A stretch of DNA of 50,796 nt from a gamma proteobacterium symbiont of Ctena orbiculata (GCA_003058495.1 QBVC01000038.1:1-50796); one strand, 5' to 3'. Shown: positions 8,899 through 17,892, numbered from the stretch's first letter. Numbers and translations: made by a program. The notes: a model not told the origin generated them from the sequence alone.

Positions 8899-10026
8899 TC
8901 AGCCCTCGCCGGAAGTGGACTCATTGCGCGCCACGCCATCCTGGAGGTGGAATTCGATGCGGTTTCGTCCGTTGGCCTTGGCCTGATAGAGGGCCTGGTC
9001 GGCATTCACCAGCAGCTGTTCCCCGTCTGCCTTTTGTTGGGTTTTGCTTACAAGCGGCCGGGCTTCGCTGACCCCGATCGATACGCTGAGCCGGAGTGAT
9101 GAGCCATCGTCCAGGGCGATCGGCTGTGAATTGACCTCGAGGCGAATCCGCTCGGCCAGCATCAACGCTTCATCGAGGCAGGTTTGGGGCAGCAGAAGCG
9201 CGAACTCCTCACCGCCGAAGCGGGTTGCGATGTCACTGGCCCGCAGCCGGGAGCGGATGCGATTCGCCAGCTCGCGCAACACGGCATCCCCGGCTTGATG
9301 GCCATGGTTGTCATTGATGCCCTTGAAATGGTCGGCATCGATAAACAGGCAACTGAGCGGGTGACGATAGCGCCCGGCACGGGCCAGCTCCTCGTTGAGG
9401 CGCCGATCCAGGTAGCGTCGATTGTGCAGGCCGGTCAGTGGATCGGTAAGGCCGCTGATCAGGATATGCTCCCGATTGACGCTGTTCTCCAGACAGACGG
9501 TACAGATCGTGGCGAGCCGGGCAAGAAAATCGGTGGCGAGCTGACGGGAGAAGCGGTTTTCCTCGCTGCTGCCCAAATTGATACTGCCGATCAATCGGTT
9601 TTGCCGGATCAGAGGCAGGATGGCGATGCTCTTGAGTCCTAGGGTATCGGAGAAGAGTGTATCGTACTCAGGGCTTAGAAACGGGCCCAGCCAGGGACTC
9701 CGCAGGCGTTGAAAACGTGGATTGACCTTGACCATGTCATCGACGAAATCGAGTAACGGAAAGGCATTCTCATCGAGGCCGTTTTTATACAGCAGATGAC
9801 GGATTTCGTGATTGGGATCGTGAAGCAGCAGCTGTAGGGATTCGATCTCGAAGGAGGCCTTGAGACCCTCGGTCATGGAGCTGAACAGTTCCGGCAGCGT
9901 TTCCGCGCTCAACAGTTCCAGTTCACGGGCATGAAAACGCCCCAGAGTCGCCTGGTTCTCCTGCGCCTTCTGGGTTAACTCCTTGAGACGTTGACGAAGT
10001 TGCCGGTTTTCAATCTTTAGATCCAT
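8899..10026 (-). CDS. Diguanylate cyclase with coiled coil, GAF-like and GGDEF domains
   Basis: 375 residues, no membrane segments. An N-terminal coiled coil (about 1-40, Leu heptads in LRQRLKELTQKAQENQ) leads to a GAF/DUF484-like sensor domain (about 45-185). A GGDEF domain follows from about 195, with DPLTGLHNRR, the metal-binding FIDADHFKGIND stretch and GGEEF at 271-275. RASD at 262-265 is a canonical RxxD inhibitory site five residues before the signature. I therefore expect an active, product-inhibited cytosolic diguanylate cyclase. The input is unknown. It is the second c-di-GMP enzyme within 10 kb and is monocistronic as far as can be seen. Confidence 0.94.
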   Translation of the reverse strand: MDLKIENRQLRQRLKELTQKAQENQATLGRFHARELELLSAETLPELFSSMTEGLKASFEIESLQLLLHDPNHEIRHLLYKNGLDENAFPLLDFVDDMVKVNPRFQRLRSPWLGPFLSPEYDTLFSDTLGLKSIAILPLIRQNRLIGSINLGSSEENRFSRQLATDFLARLATICTVCLENSVNREHILISGLTDPLTGLHNRRYLDRRLNEELARAGRYRHPLSCLFIDADHFKGINDNHGHQAGDAVLRELANRIRSRLRASDIATRFGGEEFALLLPQTCLDEALMLAERIRLEVNSQPIALDDGSSLRLSVSIGVSEARPLVSKTQQKADGEQLLVNADQALYQAKANGRNRIEFHLQDGVARNESTSGEG

Positions 10027-10253
10027 CGCACTGCACTAAAAAGGACCGATCAGTCTTATCGGCACGGGATTCTGCTCCTTTAGAAGTCTGTCATCGAACC
10101 GGGGAGGCACGGATGCAGGATTCCGTTGAAACAGCATGGGTGACTGGACGCTTTCAGATTTAATTTTAGGCGATAACGACGAGCGCGGCAGATACGGCTC
10201 CTATGCAATGCAAGGGGCTGTTGCGGCAGGCGACGATAGGACAGACATCCTGT

Positions 10254-11339
10254 CTACTTCAAACTGAGCGCCCGCTTCTCGATATAGTGCCATGAGAGGA
10301 CGGCGAAAGGCGCTGTCACGGCCAGGGTGGCAACAAAGAGCAGATAGGGGGAGTCGATGTTGGTCAGCAGAATAAGCGATTGCATGACAGGGAAATGGAA
10401 GACGTACATGCCGTAGGAGTAATCGCCAAGGCGGTTGAAATGTAGAATCTTACCCCGCGGAAGATAGGCCAGGGCAAGTACTACATAGATCATCAGCAGA
10501 TACTCCAGGGTGGTGAAGAGGTGGCCTTCGAGGAAAACGCCGATGAGGAGAACGCCGGCGACCAGCCCCAGCAACGGGATCCATCCCAGGATGATCCGCT
10601 CGCGATAGAGATGCATGCAGGCGCCGGCCGCAAACAACGCGCCAAAGCCTATACCGCTCGTGATAATTACATTCGGAGTGAAGCCATAGGCCTGGGCAAG
10701 GATATAGAGCAGGATCGCACTGAGTGCGATTACAATCATTAAAGGGCGGTAGCTAATGAGTTTAGTGAGCCCCATCGCCGCCAGTACGAGATAGAAGATC
10801 GATTCCCAGGCGAGTGTCCACAGGGGGCCGTTGACGTTTGGATCGTGACTCTCCTCAAACACACCGGGAAGCGTGAGCGTCTTGTAGATAACCGGCATGT
10901 TCAAGTTCGAGGTCAGGAAAGCCAGGGTATGAGAGGAGCTCAGATAGCTGCCGAAGGACATTGTCGTGAACACCGGGCCCAGGATCAGGAGACAAAATGC
11001 CAATGAAATGATCAGCGCCGGATAGAGGCGCAGGATTCTGGCCTTGGCGAACGCCCAAAGGCTCTTCCTGTTATTGAGGCTCTTGGTTACAAGAAAGCCG
11101 CTGATGATGAAAAAGGTCGCCAATCCAAAACCGCTGGCATTGATCCCGGTCAGTTGATAGAGGGGGTCGCTCTTCTCATCGAGGCCGAGCAAGGCGTAGC
11201 TATGGGTAAAGACGACACTGACGGCGGCACATAAGCGCAGGAGATTGAAGTTGTTGTTTCGATTTTCGTCGTAAGCACTTATGCACTTCATTATGATGTG
11301 ACCGACAGGTATTTCATAAACCCGGACCGGGTGTCGCAT
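10254..11339 (-). CDS. Acyltransferase family 3 integral membrane protein
   Basis: 361 residues from the first ATG; a second in-frame ATG ends at 11291 and gives 345. Neither has a good ribosome-binding site, so the start is open. The NNNFNLLRLCAAVSVVFTHS opening, with its conserved Arg and His, is typical of Acyltransferase_3 proteins such as OatA and OafA. Further features are FGLATFFIISGFLVTKS and about ten hydrophobic segments. These enzymes O-acetylate or O-acylate cell-surface sugars using cytosolic acyl-CoA. No SGNH domain is attached. The acceptor (LPS O-antigen, exopolysaccharide, other) cannot be told because neither neighbour is a glycan gene. The C terminus ends in a short cytosolic Trp-His-Tyr-Ile-Glu-Lys segment. 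Confidence 0.9.
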   Translation of the reverse strand: MRHPVRVYEIPVGHIIMKCISAYDENRNNNFNLLRLCAAVSVVFTHSYALLGLDEKSDPLYQLTGINASGFGLATFFIISGFLVTKSLNNRKSLWAFAKARILRLYPALIISLAFCLLILGPVFTTMSFGSYLSSSHTLAFLTSNLNMPVIYKTLTLPGVFEESHDPNVNGPLWTLAWESIFYLVLAAMGLTKLISYRPLMIVIALSAILLYILAQAYGFTPNVIITSGIGFGALFAAGACMHLYRERIILGWIPLLGLVAGVLLIGVFLEGHLFTTLEYLLMIYVVLALAYLPRGKILHFNRLGDYSYGMYVFHFPVMQSLILLTNIDSPYLLFVATLAVTAPFAVLSWHYIEKRALSLK

Positions 11340-11476
11340 TCTTTGTGATTTTCAATCGTTCGCCTTGTTTTTGCCGGCGAGTTCGCAACATCGAAAAATA
11401 GGCTGTTGCAGTGCCGGCGCATGTATGAGTCAGGCATGATAACACAGGCTGTTGCTTGGCAGAGATCGGCGCCCGC

Positions 11477-12508
11477 TCAAAAGCCCCCGCTTACCCGCCA
11501 ACGCTGGTAATTGGGCTCGTCGATATAGCCCCTGCTGGTGATATAGTTGATTACCTTGCGCAAGCGATAGAAGCGGACCACGGAGTCGACACGAATTATC
11601 TCCTTGCCCCGTTCATCGAAAAAGATCAGGGAGGGGGTGTAGAAGAGCCCGAGATCCCGCGACCATCGATGGGCGGTTGTCCTCTCGCCGCCGGGGGTTA
11701 TCACTGGCGTCTCTTTGCTGATATCGAGTTGAACGTTGTCAAATCCGCGCAGCAGCCTGTTGATTGCCGGGTCGCGCAGTGGTTGGCCATGAAGCACATC
11801 GCAGGCGTGACAGTTTCCCTGTTCGAAATAGACCACAAGCGGACGCTGTCCGGGAAAACGGCTACGGTCCAGGTTATGCGGCGGCGGGATGAAAAAGTCC
11901 TCTTCGTTCAAATCTCCGGGTTCGAATGCGGTTCCCGATTCGCCCCTTGCCAGGTAGTCGGGAAATGACTCCTTGCGATAGTGTTCGTCAGCGACATACT
12001 CGAGCGCGGCACGAAACTGATAAGGAGGATAGTAGCCGCGCAGACGCAGCACCTCGCTGCCCTGTTGATCGTAAAAGATCAGTGAGGGGGTGAAGTTGGT
12101 CTCCTCGTATAGCGCATATTCGCGTTGCGTAACGACCTCGCCATCCAGGGTTGTGACCTCCTCGGTGCTCCAGATGTCGATGGGGATCACATCGAAGCGT
12201 TGCCGGGTATAGGTCGAGATATCGCTGAGGCCGAAATTGACCTCCAGCAACATCTTGCAGTAGGCGCATCGCTTCTGGCCAAAATAGACGATGATGCCGC
12301 GCTTGTCGTTTGCCACCGCCTCACTGAGGTCTTCCGGCAGGTCGAGGAAACTCTTTTTGAACCAGCCGGGGTACTGCAGCAGTTCCTCGAGGGGAAAGTC
12401 GTCAAAGGCGAAAATATCGGTTTCGGAATCGATCGCGAATGCCTGCGGGCTGAGTGATGACAGCAGTATCGATAGTACGATTGAGGCATATTGCAATAGC
12501 TTTTTCAT
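11477..12508 (-). CDS. Secreted protein with two thioredoxin-like domains
   Basis: 343 residues. The ATG at 12508 is chosen because it starts a clean Sec signal peptide (MKKLLQYASI...QAFA, cleavage near residue 25). The open frame extends 56 codons further upstream without a plausible leader. The mature part is an internal duplication. Domain 1 has VYFGQKRCAYCKML (CxxC at 81-84) and FTPSLIFYDQQG. Domain 2 has VYFEQGNCHACDVL (CxxC at 233-236) and YTPSLIFFDERG. The cis-Pro TPSL motif is kept in both. It looks like a periplasmic thiol-disulfide protein related to SoxW/thioredoxin_2-type proteins. Whether it reduces or oxidises substrates cannot be decided. No sox or ccm genes are adjacent. Confidence 0.88.
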   Translation of the reverse strand: MKKLLQYASIVLSILLSSLSPQAFAIDSETDIFAFDDFPLEELLQYPGWFKKSFLDLPEDLSEAVANDKRGIIVYFGQKRCAYCKMLLEVNFGLSDISTYTRQRFDVIPIDIWSTEEVTTLDGEVVTQREYALYEETNFTPSLIFYDQQGSEVLRLRGYYPPYQFRAALEYVADEHYRKESFPDYLARGESGTAFEPGDLNEEDFFIPPPHNLDRSRFPGQRPLVVYFEQGNCHACDVLHGQPLRDPAINRLLRGFDNVQLDISKETPVITPGGERTTAHRWSRDLGLFYTPSLIFFDERGKEIIRVDSVVRFYRLRKVINYITSRGYIDEPNYQRWRVSGGF

Positions 12509-12770
12509 GGGCATGACTCGGCAGGATGGAAAGTTAGTGCCCGGAGCTCTGATTCCAAATGACCAGCCTCTCTGATAAACCGGATATCCACTGCAGCGGT
12601 CAGAGGCGTTGTCAGCTGTTGTTTTTATATTGGTGGACAAGACGCTACAATAAACAGGGATAAATATAAAGGCCATGATAGTAAAAAATATGGCTTGTAC
12701 AGGGTATTACACTTGTTGTGGATATCGGTGCCGATGCAGGCATCACGGATATTTCACAAGGGGGAACGAA

Positions 12771-13325
12771 ATGAAAAAACATCTGCTTTTCCTGATCCTA
12801 TCCAGTCTCGCGGCATTCCCGCTCTATGCGGAGGATGAGGGGGATCCCTCGACTTACTGCAAACAGGCGGCGGAACTCTATGAGGAGGACGATATCGCCG
12901 GCGCCGTGGAAGAGGCGAAGTGGTGTCTCGAATCGCTGGAGCAGATCCAGCAGGCGAGAAAGAGCGACAAGTTCAAAGAGGAGATCGCCGGCTGGAAGCG
13001 CGGCGAGGTAAAACAGCAGAAAACGATGGGTTTTTCCATAATCGAAACCAAGTACACCAAGGAAGGCAAGACCATCGAGGTCAGCTACAACAGCGGCAGC
13101 GGCGGCATGGCGGCCATGTTCAGCCAGATGGGGGTGGCCGGAGGCGGCAAGAAGATCCGTCTCGGTCGCTACAGCGGCATGGTCATGGAGCAGGGTACGC
13201 GCAATGAGATCCTGATCGGACTCAAGATGACCCCCGGCATGCTCACGCTCGCTTCCAATAACGCCTCGCTGAAGGAACTGAAGGCCTTTGCCAAGAAATT
13301 CCCGGTCAAGGAGATCGATCAGTAG
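12771..13325 (+). CDS. Unrecognised secreted protein
   Basis: 184 residues. The ATG is preceded by AAGGGGG at good spacing and starts a Sec signal (MKKHLLFLILSSLAAFPLYA). An earlier in-frame ATG at 12675 would put this leader internally. The mature N-terminal part is helical and acidic, with two Cys (TYCKQAAELYEE and KWCLESLEQ) that resembles one helical-repeat (TPR/Sel1-like) hairpin. The C-terminal part contains a Gly-rich turn (SGSGGMAAMFSQMG) and strands. I do not recognise the family. It is divergently placed from the tandem-thioredoxin gene with about 260 bases between the chosen starts, so a shared promoter region and a disulfide link are possible but unproven. Confidence 0.78.
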   Translation: MKKHLLFLILSSLAAFPLYAEDEGDPSTYCKQAAELYEEDDIAGAVEEAKWCLESLEQIQQARKSDKFKEEIAGWKRGEVKQQKTMGFSIIETKYTKEGKTIEVSYNSGSGGMAAMFSQMGVAGGGKKIRLGRYSGMVMEQGTRNEILIGLKMTPGMLTLASNNASLKELKAFAKKFPVKEIDQ

Positions 13326-13364
13326 GCGAAATCCGGCCGCGGATCAGGCGCAGCTGCCGACAGG

Positions 13365-14156
13365 TTACAGAAACTCCGACCAATTCGTGGCGGGATCGCC
13401 GAATACCAGGAAGTGCGGATTGAGCAGCGAATCCTTGGTGTTGTACGCGAGGGGCTGCAGGTCGAGGGTGGTGACCTGTCCGCCCGCGGCCTCGACAACG
13501 GCCTGGGCGGCGGCGGTGTCCCATTCCGAGGTGGGGCCGAGCCGGGGATAGATATCGGCCCTGCCCTCGGCAACCAGGCAGAGTTTCAACGAACTGCCCA
13601 TGCTGACCAGTTCGTGATCGCCCAGGTTCTCGAGAAAACGCAGCAGTGAATCGCCGGCGTGGGAGCGGCTGCCCGCGACCCGGGTCGGCCGGCAGCGCTG
13701 TCCGGTGACGTGGATCGAACGCGCCGGTTGGTCGGCCTCCTGTTTCCATGCGCCGCTGCCCGAGACCCCGTAGTAGGTGGTATTCAATACCGGCGCATGC
13801 ACCACCCCCAGGGTGGGCGAGCCTGCCTCGATGAGGGCGATATTGACGGTGAATTCACCGTTGCGCTTGATGAATTCCCGGGTGCCGTCGAGGGGATCGA
13901 TCAACCAATAGCGCTGCCACTGCCGGCGAGTCTCATAGGGTATCGCGGACGACTCCTCGGAGAGCACCGGGATATCCGGTGTCAGTTCTTCCAGGGTGGA
14001 GACGATGATGTTGTGGGCGGCCTTGTCGGCGGCGGTGAGCGGAGATTTGTCCTCTTTTGTCTCGACTTCGAACTCAGTGTTGTAGATATCGAGAATGGCG
14101 TTGCCGGCCTGTTGCGCCAGGCGCAGCAGTTCGTCGAGATTCACGGGTTGGCTCAT
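13365..14156 (-). CDS. cysQ: 3'(2'),5'-bisphosphate nucleotidase
   Basis: 263 residues. Hydrolyses 3'-phosphoadenosine 5'-phosphate, a by-product of sulfate assimilation, to AMP; an inositol-monophosphatase-fold, Mg-dependent enzyme. Metal-binding motifs visible: SEES at 66-69, LIDPLDGTREF (DPLDGT 87-92) and the C-terminal EWDTAAAQAV. The start ATG overlaps the nudE stop as ATGA, so translation is probably coupled. nudE-cysQ beside yrfG is a familiar arrangement in gammaproteobacteria. The gene converges on the unrecognised secreted protein with a 39-base gap; I see no strong terminator there. Confidence 0.96.
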   Translation of the reverse strand: MSQPVNLDELLRLAQQAGNAILDIYNTEFEVETKEDKSPLTAADKAAHNIIVSTLEELTPDIPVLSEESSAIPYETRRQWQRYWLIDPLDGTREFIKRNGEFTVNIALIEAGSPTLGVVHAPVLNTTYYGVSGSGAWKQEADQPARSIHVTGQRCRPTRVAGSRSHAGDSLLRFLENLGDHELVSMGSSLKLCLVAEGRADIYPRLGPTSEWDTAAAQAVVEAAGGQVTTLDLQPLAYNTKDSLLNPHFLVFGDPATNWSEFL

Positions 14157-14692
14157 GCTAATAGATCCCTGGTCAAATAGAGGGCCGCGATCGATCGGGC
14201 CTCGGTCAAGTCTGGTTGGCCGATCAGTTCATCCCAGTCCCTGAGGCGCCAGGGTACGACTTCGATCGGTTCGGGTTCGTCACCCGGCTGTCTGTCGGGG
14301 TACAGATCCCGCGCAAGAATAACATGGGTTTGATGGCGGATGTAAGCGGGGGCGATGGTGAAGGTTTTGAGCAGGCGCAGATCCCGCGCCCCATAGCCGA
14401 TCTCCTCGCGAATCTCCCGATTTGCCGCCTCCAGGGGCGCTTCGTCCCGCTCCATGCGTCCCTTGGGCAGCCCCAGCTGATAGTCCTGACTGCCGGCCGA
14501 ATATTCGCGGATCAACAACACCGTTTCATCGTCGATCATCGGCACCACCAGCACGGATCCCCGCTCCCCGCCGATCAGCCGTTCATAGCGCCTCTGCGCG
14601 CCGTTGCTGAACTCCAGATCCAACTGTTCCACCCGAAACAGGCGGGTCTTCGCGATCTGCTGCCGGGAGAGGATTGTGGGGAGCTTGCTCAT
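14153..14692 (-). CDS. nudE: ADP compounds hydrolase, Nudix family
   Basis: 179 residues. Cleaves ADP-ribose, AP3A, NADH and similar ADP-linked compounds. The Nudix box is complete: G, five residues, E, seven residues, then REIREEIGY. The stretch LDLEFSNGAQRRYERL and the DLYPDRQPGDEPEP block closely resemble E. coli NudE. The start MSKLPTIL matches the family N terminus. A longer frame to 14767 would overlap the upstream gene and is less likely. It lies 5 bases after the upstream secreted-protein gene and overlaps cysQ by ATGA, so the three form one operon. Confidence 0.95.
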   Translation of the reverse strand: MSKLPTILSRQQIAKTRLFRVEQLDLEFSNGAQRRYERLIGGERGSVLVVPMIDDETVLLIREYSAGSQDYQLGLPKGRMERDEAPLEAANREIREEIGYGARDLRLLKTFTIAPAYIRHQTHVILARDLYPDRQPGDEPEPIEVVPWRLRDWDELIGQPDLTEARSIAALYLTRDLLA

Positions 14693-14697
14693 GGTTT

Positions 14698-15363
14698 TCA
14701 ACGGTCTGTGGATGAAGTGCGAAACTCGATTTCGGTGTACAACCTGCCTTGAAACCAACCGTCCCAATAGAGATTCCCCTGCTTTGGCGGGGGGCGCCCT
14801 GCATCGAGAGGGAGCGGTCTCAAGGCGGTGTAGTCTAGCAGATCGGCAGGATAGTCGACCTCCAGGGTGAGGCGCATCGGATAGTAACCGTCGAGAAATT
14901 TACGCATGTAGGGGCCGTTGCGCAGCTGATAGCGATCCCCTCCCAAAATGTGCAGCGAGCGGCTCTCGGCCTGCAGGCAGATCGAGGCGTGGCGTTGGAT
15001 ATCCCTGAGGACGATGCTTGAGCCTTCAACCAGGCCGGAGCCGATATTCTCCATGGAGAGCAGCTCGATCCGGCGGATACGCCGGGGGTGATAGACGATC
15101 TCGAGGAGTGGAACCGGATCGAGATGGCGGTGACACTGGTGCAAATCGACCCAACCGTCACGGAGACTATCCACGCCGATCTGAATCCGGTTAATATGGT
15201 GGTGCACAGGCTCCGCCGGCGGGGTGTCGAGAAACTCCAACTCACCTTCGTTGACAGCCTCGGTGTCCGACGCCCATGAGTCGTCGTCAAACGCCATCGA
15301 CGTCTCTTCGGCGGACGCGGCACAGGGGAGCAGGGAGAGCAGCAGTGACAGGACAAAACGCAT
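14698..15363 (-). CDS. Unrecognised secreted protein ahead of nudE-cysQ
   Basis: 221 residues with a Sec signal peptide (MRFVLSLLLSLLPCAASA). After a short acidic linker the mature protein has alternating basic and hydrophobic strands, for example HHHINRIQIGVDSLRDGW, two Cys (HQCHRHL, ASICLQAE) and a C-terminal YWDGWFQGRLYTEIEFR stretch. I do not recognise the family. It ends 5 bases before nudE, so it is the first gene of that operon. The start lies only 17 bases from the divergent yrfG start. Promoters for each direction must therefore sit within the opposite gene or the transcripts are leaderless. Confidence 0.8.
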   Translation of the reverse strand: MRFVLSLLLSLLPCAASAEETSMAFDDDSWASDTEAVNEGELEFLDTPPAEPVHHHINRIQIGVDSLRDGWVDLHQCHRHLDPVPLLEIVYHPRRIRRIELLSMENIGSGLVEGSSIVLRDIQRHASICLQAESRSLHILGGDRYQLRNGPYMRKFLDGYYPMRLTLEVDYPADLLDYTALRPLPLDAGRPPPKQGNLYWDGWFQGRLYTEIEFRTSSTDR

Positions 15364-15380
15364 AACTACAACTCTATACG

Positions 15381-16049
15381 ATGATCGACTGGAACCAAAT
15401 TGATATTGTCATGCTGGATATGGACGGCACCCTGCTGGACCTCCATTTCGACAACCACTTCTGGTTGGAACATGTGCCAGCCCGCTACGCCGAGGCGAAA
15501 GGAATGGCCCTGGAGCAGGCCAAGCAGGAGCTGTTGGCGCGCTATAAAAGTGTCGAAGGTACACTGGAGTGGTATTGCATCGACCACTGGAGCCGCGAAC
15601 TGGAGCTCGATATCGCCCTGCTCAAGGAGGAGGTGGATCACCTGATCGCTGTGCACCCCCATGTCATCGACTTTCTCGATCAACTGATGTGTGCCGGAAA
15701 GGAGCGGATTCTGGTGACCAACGCCCACCAAAAGACCTTGGCGCTGAAGATGGAGAAGACCCGCCTTGCCGGCTTCTTCAACCAGGTGATCTCCTCTCAC
15801 CAGCTGGGACTGCCGAAGGAGAATAACGAGTTCTGGCACCGCCTGCAGAATCTGCACCCCTTCGACCGGGAGCGGACCCTGTTCGTCGACGATAGCGCGG
15901 CTGTGCTCGCATCGGCCAGGCAATACGGCATACGCTGGCTGCTGGCGATGCTCAAACCCGACTCCAAGGAACCGCCGCGGGAGGTCGCGGAATACCCCGC
16001 GATCCACGACTTTTCGGAAATCACCGGCGGATTGAGATGTGAAATCTGA
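15381..16049 (+). CDS. yrfG: GMP/IMP nucleotidase, HAD superfamily
   Basis: 222 residues. HAD motifs: I is MLDMDGTLLDL with the nucleophile Asp, II is LVTNAH, III is the Lys in LGLPKENN, IV is FVDDSAAVL. The whole chain aligns by eye with E. coli YrfG (FDNHFWLEHVP, EGTLEWYCIDHWS), a 5'-nucleotidase acting on GMP and IMP. It is divergent from the secreted-protein/nudE/cysQ operon with a 17-base gap. No Shine-Dalgarno sequence precedes the ATG, which fits a leaderless or very short leader transcript. Confidence 0.94.
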   Translation: MIDWNQIDIVMLDMDGTLLDLHFDNHFWLEHVPARYAEAKGMALEQAKQELLARYKSVEGTLEWYCIDHWSRELELDIALLKEEVDHLIAVHPHVIDFLDQLMCAGKERILVTNAHQKTLALKMEKTRLAGFFNQVISSHQLGLPKENNEFWHRLQNLHPFDRERTLFVDDSAAVLASARQYGIRWLLAMLKPDSKEPPREVAEYPAIHDFSEITGGLRCEI

Positions 16050-16228
16050 TCCCGGGCCTTGAAACAAACATCAGGCCTGTTATGTGATTGAAATGATCTG
16101 CTGACGATCCCCCTGAACTGGCATCATCAACTCTTAAAGTCTCCTTTATCTGTCTGTCAATTCAAGCCCTCAGACTGTGACGCTCACAATAACCCCGGCA
16201 AAACAGTCAATTTCAGAGGAGCGATGAA

Positions 16229-17806
16229 ATGCATACTACTGTCAAGACCCTAGCTGCAGCAGCGGTGGCGACCCTAATGATACCCGTTGCCGCCCACGCG
16301 GACGAAAAGGATTTCGGTTTGTTCGTGGAGAAAAAACTGGAAGACAAGTCAGAGAAATTGTTCGGATTCAAGAAGCCGCTGGCCGAATCTTCGGATACGG
16401 TGATCGATCGTGCAGCGGGACAGCCTGCCAGCGAGCGTCAGCTGCTGGCCAAGGGCCTCAAGCCCCGCTATGTCGCCCGTAACGTCGCGACCTCCGGCGA
16501 CATGATAAGTTTCTGGCCGGACGACCTCGATTACACCCACCTCATGATCTGCATCGAGCAGCGCCGCGACGGCACCACCCCGGGTGGCGGTGGCGGCCTC
16601 AACGCCGCCGTGCAGCGCGTTGATATCAAGACCGGCGAGGTCGAGAACATCCTCCACGGCATGTCCCGTTGCGACGGCATCCGCACCACCCAGTGGGGCA
16701 CCCTGCTGGCCACCGAGGAGACATCGGACGGCGGCGCCTACGAGATCATCGATCCGCTCAACACCACCGGTCACTGGGTTGCCGATCGCGGCCTGCCCGG
16801 CATGCCCGCGGACATCCGTGACGGCATCGACAGTCCCAATCCGAGTACCAAGGTCGTCAAGCGCACCGCCCTGGTCACCCAGGCATGGGAAGGTCTGGAG
16901 GTCCTCGACAACGGCGTTGTGATCGGCGGTGACGAGCTGCGTGCCGGCAACGGCCCCGCCGGATTCGACAGCGACGGCGGCGCCATCTTCCGTTTCGTCC
17001 CCAGTGTGGCCTACGACTGCGGCGACAAGACCCGCCCAGGCCTGCTCTGCCCCAACACCATCAAGGACCTGAGTGATTCCCCGCTGGTCTCCGGCCAGAA
17101 CTATGCGCTGGCCACCGCCTGCACCGGCAATGACGACGTGGGTCAGGGTTGCGAGTACGGCGAGGGCAAGTGGGTCGAGGTTGACGCCGCCACCGCCCGT
17201 GCGGACGCCAACCTCGCCGGCGCCACCGGCTACTGCCGTCCCGAGGACCTGCATATCGATCGTGAATCACCGCGCTTTCATGGCGGCGACGGCATCGTCT
17301 GGTGCTGGACCAACACCTGCGGTGGTGGTGCGGGCGAGGCCCTCTGCGTGACCGAGAGCGACAGCACGGTCGAGGCCATGGATTACATCGCCGATGGCAA
17401 CTTCAACCGCAACCTGCTCGCCAACGGCACCACGGAAGCACAATCCTGGGTCACCCGCTTCGTCCAGGGCGACGAGGAGATGAACAGCCACGACAACCTG
17501 GAGATCCAGCCGGTCACCAGCAATGTCTACATCATCGAGGACAACGATTTCGGTGACGTCTGGGCCTGCCTGCAGGACGGTGCCGACCGTGACCGCGCCA
17601 GCGATGGTTGCGTGCGCATGCTCTCCATCAACAGCACCGCGGCCGAGCCCACCGGCTTCATCTTCGACGGTACCGGCAAGGTGGCCTACTACATCCTGCA
17701 GCATGGTCAACAGCCGGATGAACTGCTCGACTTTGGGTCGAATCCGGTCACCGGCCGCACCGACGACCTGGTCAAGATCACCGGCTTCAAGCTGCCGAAG
17801 AAGTAG
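16229..17806 (+). CDS. DUF839 (PhoX-like) secreted protein
   Basis: 525 residues. A GAGGAG ribosome site precedes the ATG. A Sec-type signal (about 1-24, ending AAHA) lacks the twin arginine typical of PhoX. The body matches the DUF839 beta-propeller pattern: GLKPRYVARNVATSGDM, the Gly-rich TPGGGGGLNAAVQRVD stretch, RCDGIRTTQWGTLLATEE, GYCRPEDLHI, NSHDNLEIQP and a C-terminal YYILQHGQQP. PhoX relatives are calcium/iron alkaline phosphatases; catalytic identity here is not established. Several Cys (YDCGDK, LLCPNT, TACTGN, GCEYG, WCWTNTCGG) could form disulfides. It is monocistronic and followed by a strong terminator. A clean PhoB box was not found. Confidence 0.88.
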   Translation: MHTTVKTLAAAAVATLMIPVAAHADEKDFGLFVEKKLEDKSEKLFGFKKPLAESSDTVIDRAAGQPASERQLLAKGLKPRYVARNVATSGDMISFWPDDLDYTHLMICIEQRRDGTTPGGGGGLNAAVQRVDIKTGEVENILHGMSRCDGIRTTQWGTLLATEETSDGGAYEIIDPLNTTGHWVADRGLPGMPADIRDGIDSPNPSTKVVKRTALVTQAWEGLEVLDNGVVIGGDELRAGNGPAGFDSDGGAIFRFVPSVAYDCGDKTRPGLLCPNTIKDLSDSPLVSGQNYALATACTGNDDVGQGCEYGEGKWVEVDAATARADANLAGATGYCRPEDLHIDRESPRFHGGDGIVWCWTNTCGGGAGEALCVTESDSTVEAMDYIADGNFNRNLLANGTTEAQSWVTRFVQGDEEMNSHDNLEIQPVTSNVYIIEDNDFGDVWACLQDGADRDRASDGCVRMLSINSTAAEPTGFIFDGTGKVAYYILQHGQQPDELLDFGSNPVTGRTDDLVKITGFKLPKK

Positions 17807-17854
17807 GGCTGTGACGACGACGCCGACCGCTTAAGCGATCGGGGTCGAGCGAAT

Positions 17855-17892
17855 GAGACCGCCCGCTTGCCATGCGGGCGGTCTCTTTTTTT
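17855..17892 (+). terminator. Rho-independent terminator after the DUF839 gene
   Basis: A perfect 12-bp stem, gagaccgcccgc / gcgggcggtctc, with a 7-base loop is followed by seven T. It lies 48 bases after the stop. There is no A run on the left side, so it acts mainly on plus-strand transcripts. Confidence 0.95.

Noticed and set aside
16140-16228. Possible Pho box (tgtca / tgtga) before the DUF839 gene
   Set aside because: Spacing is 21 bases and does not fit the 11-base direct-repeat rule.
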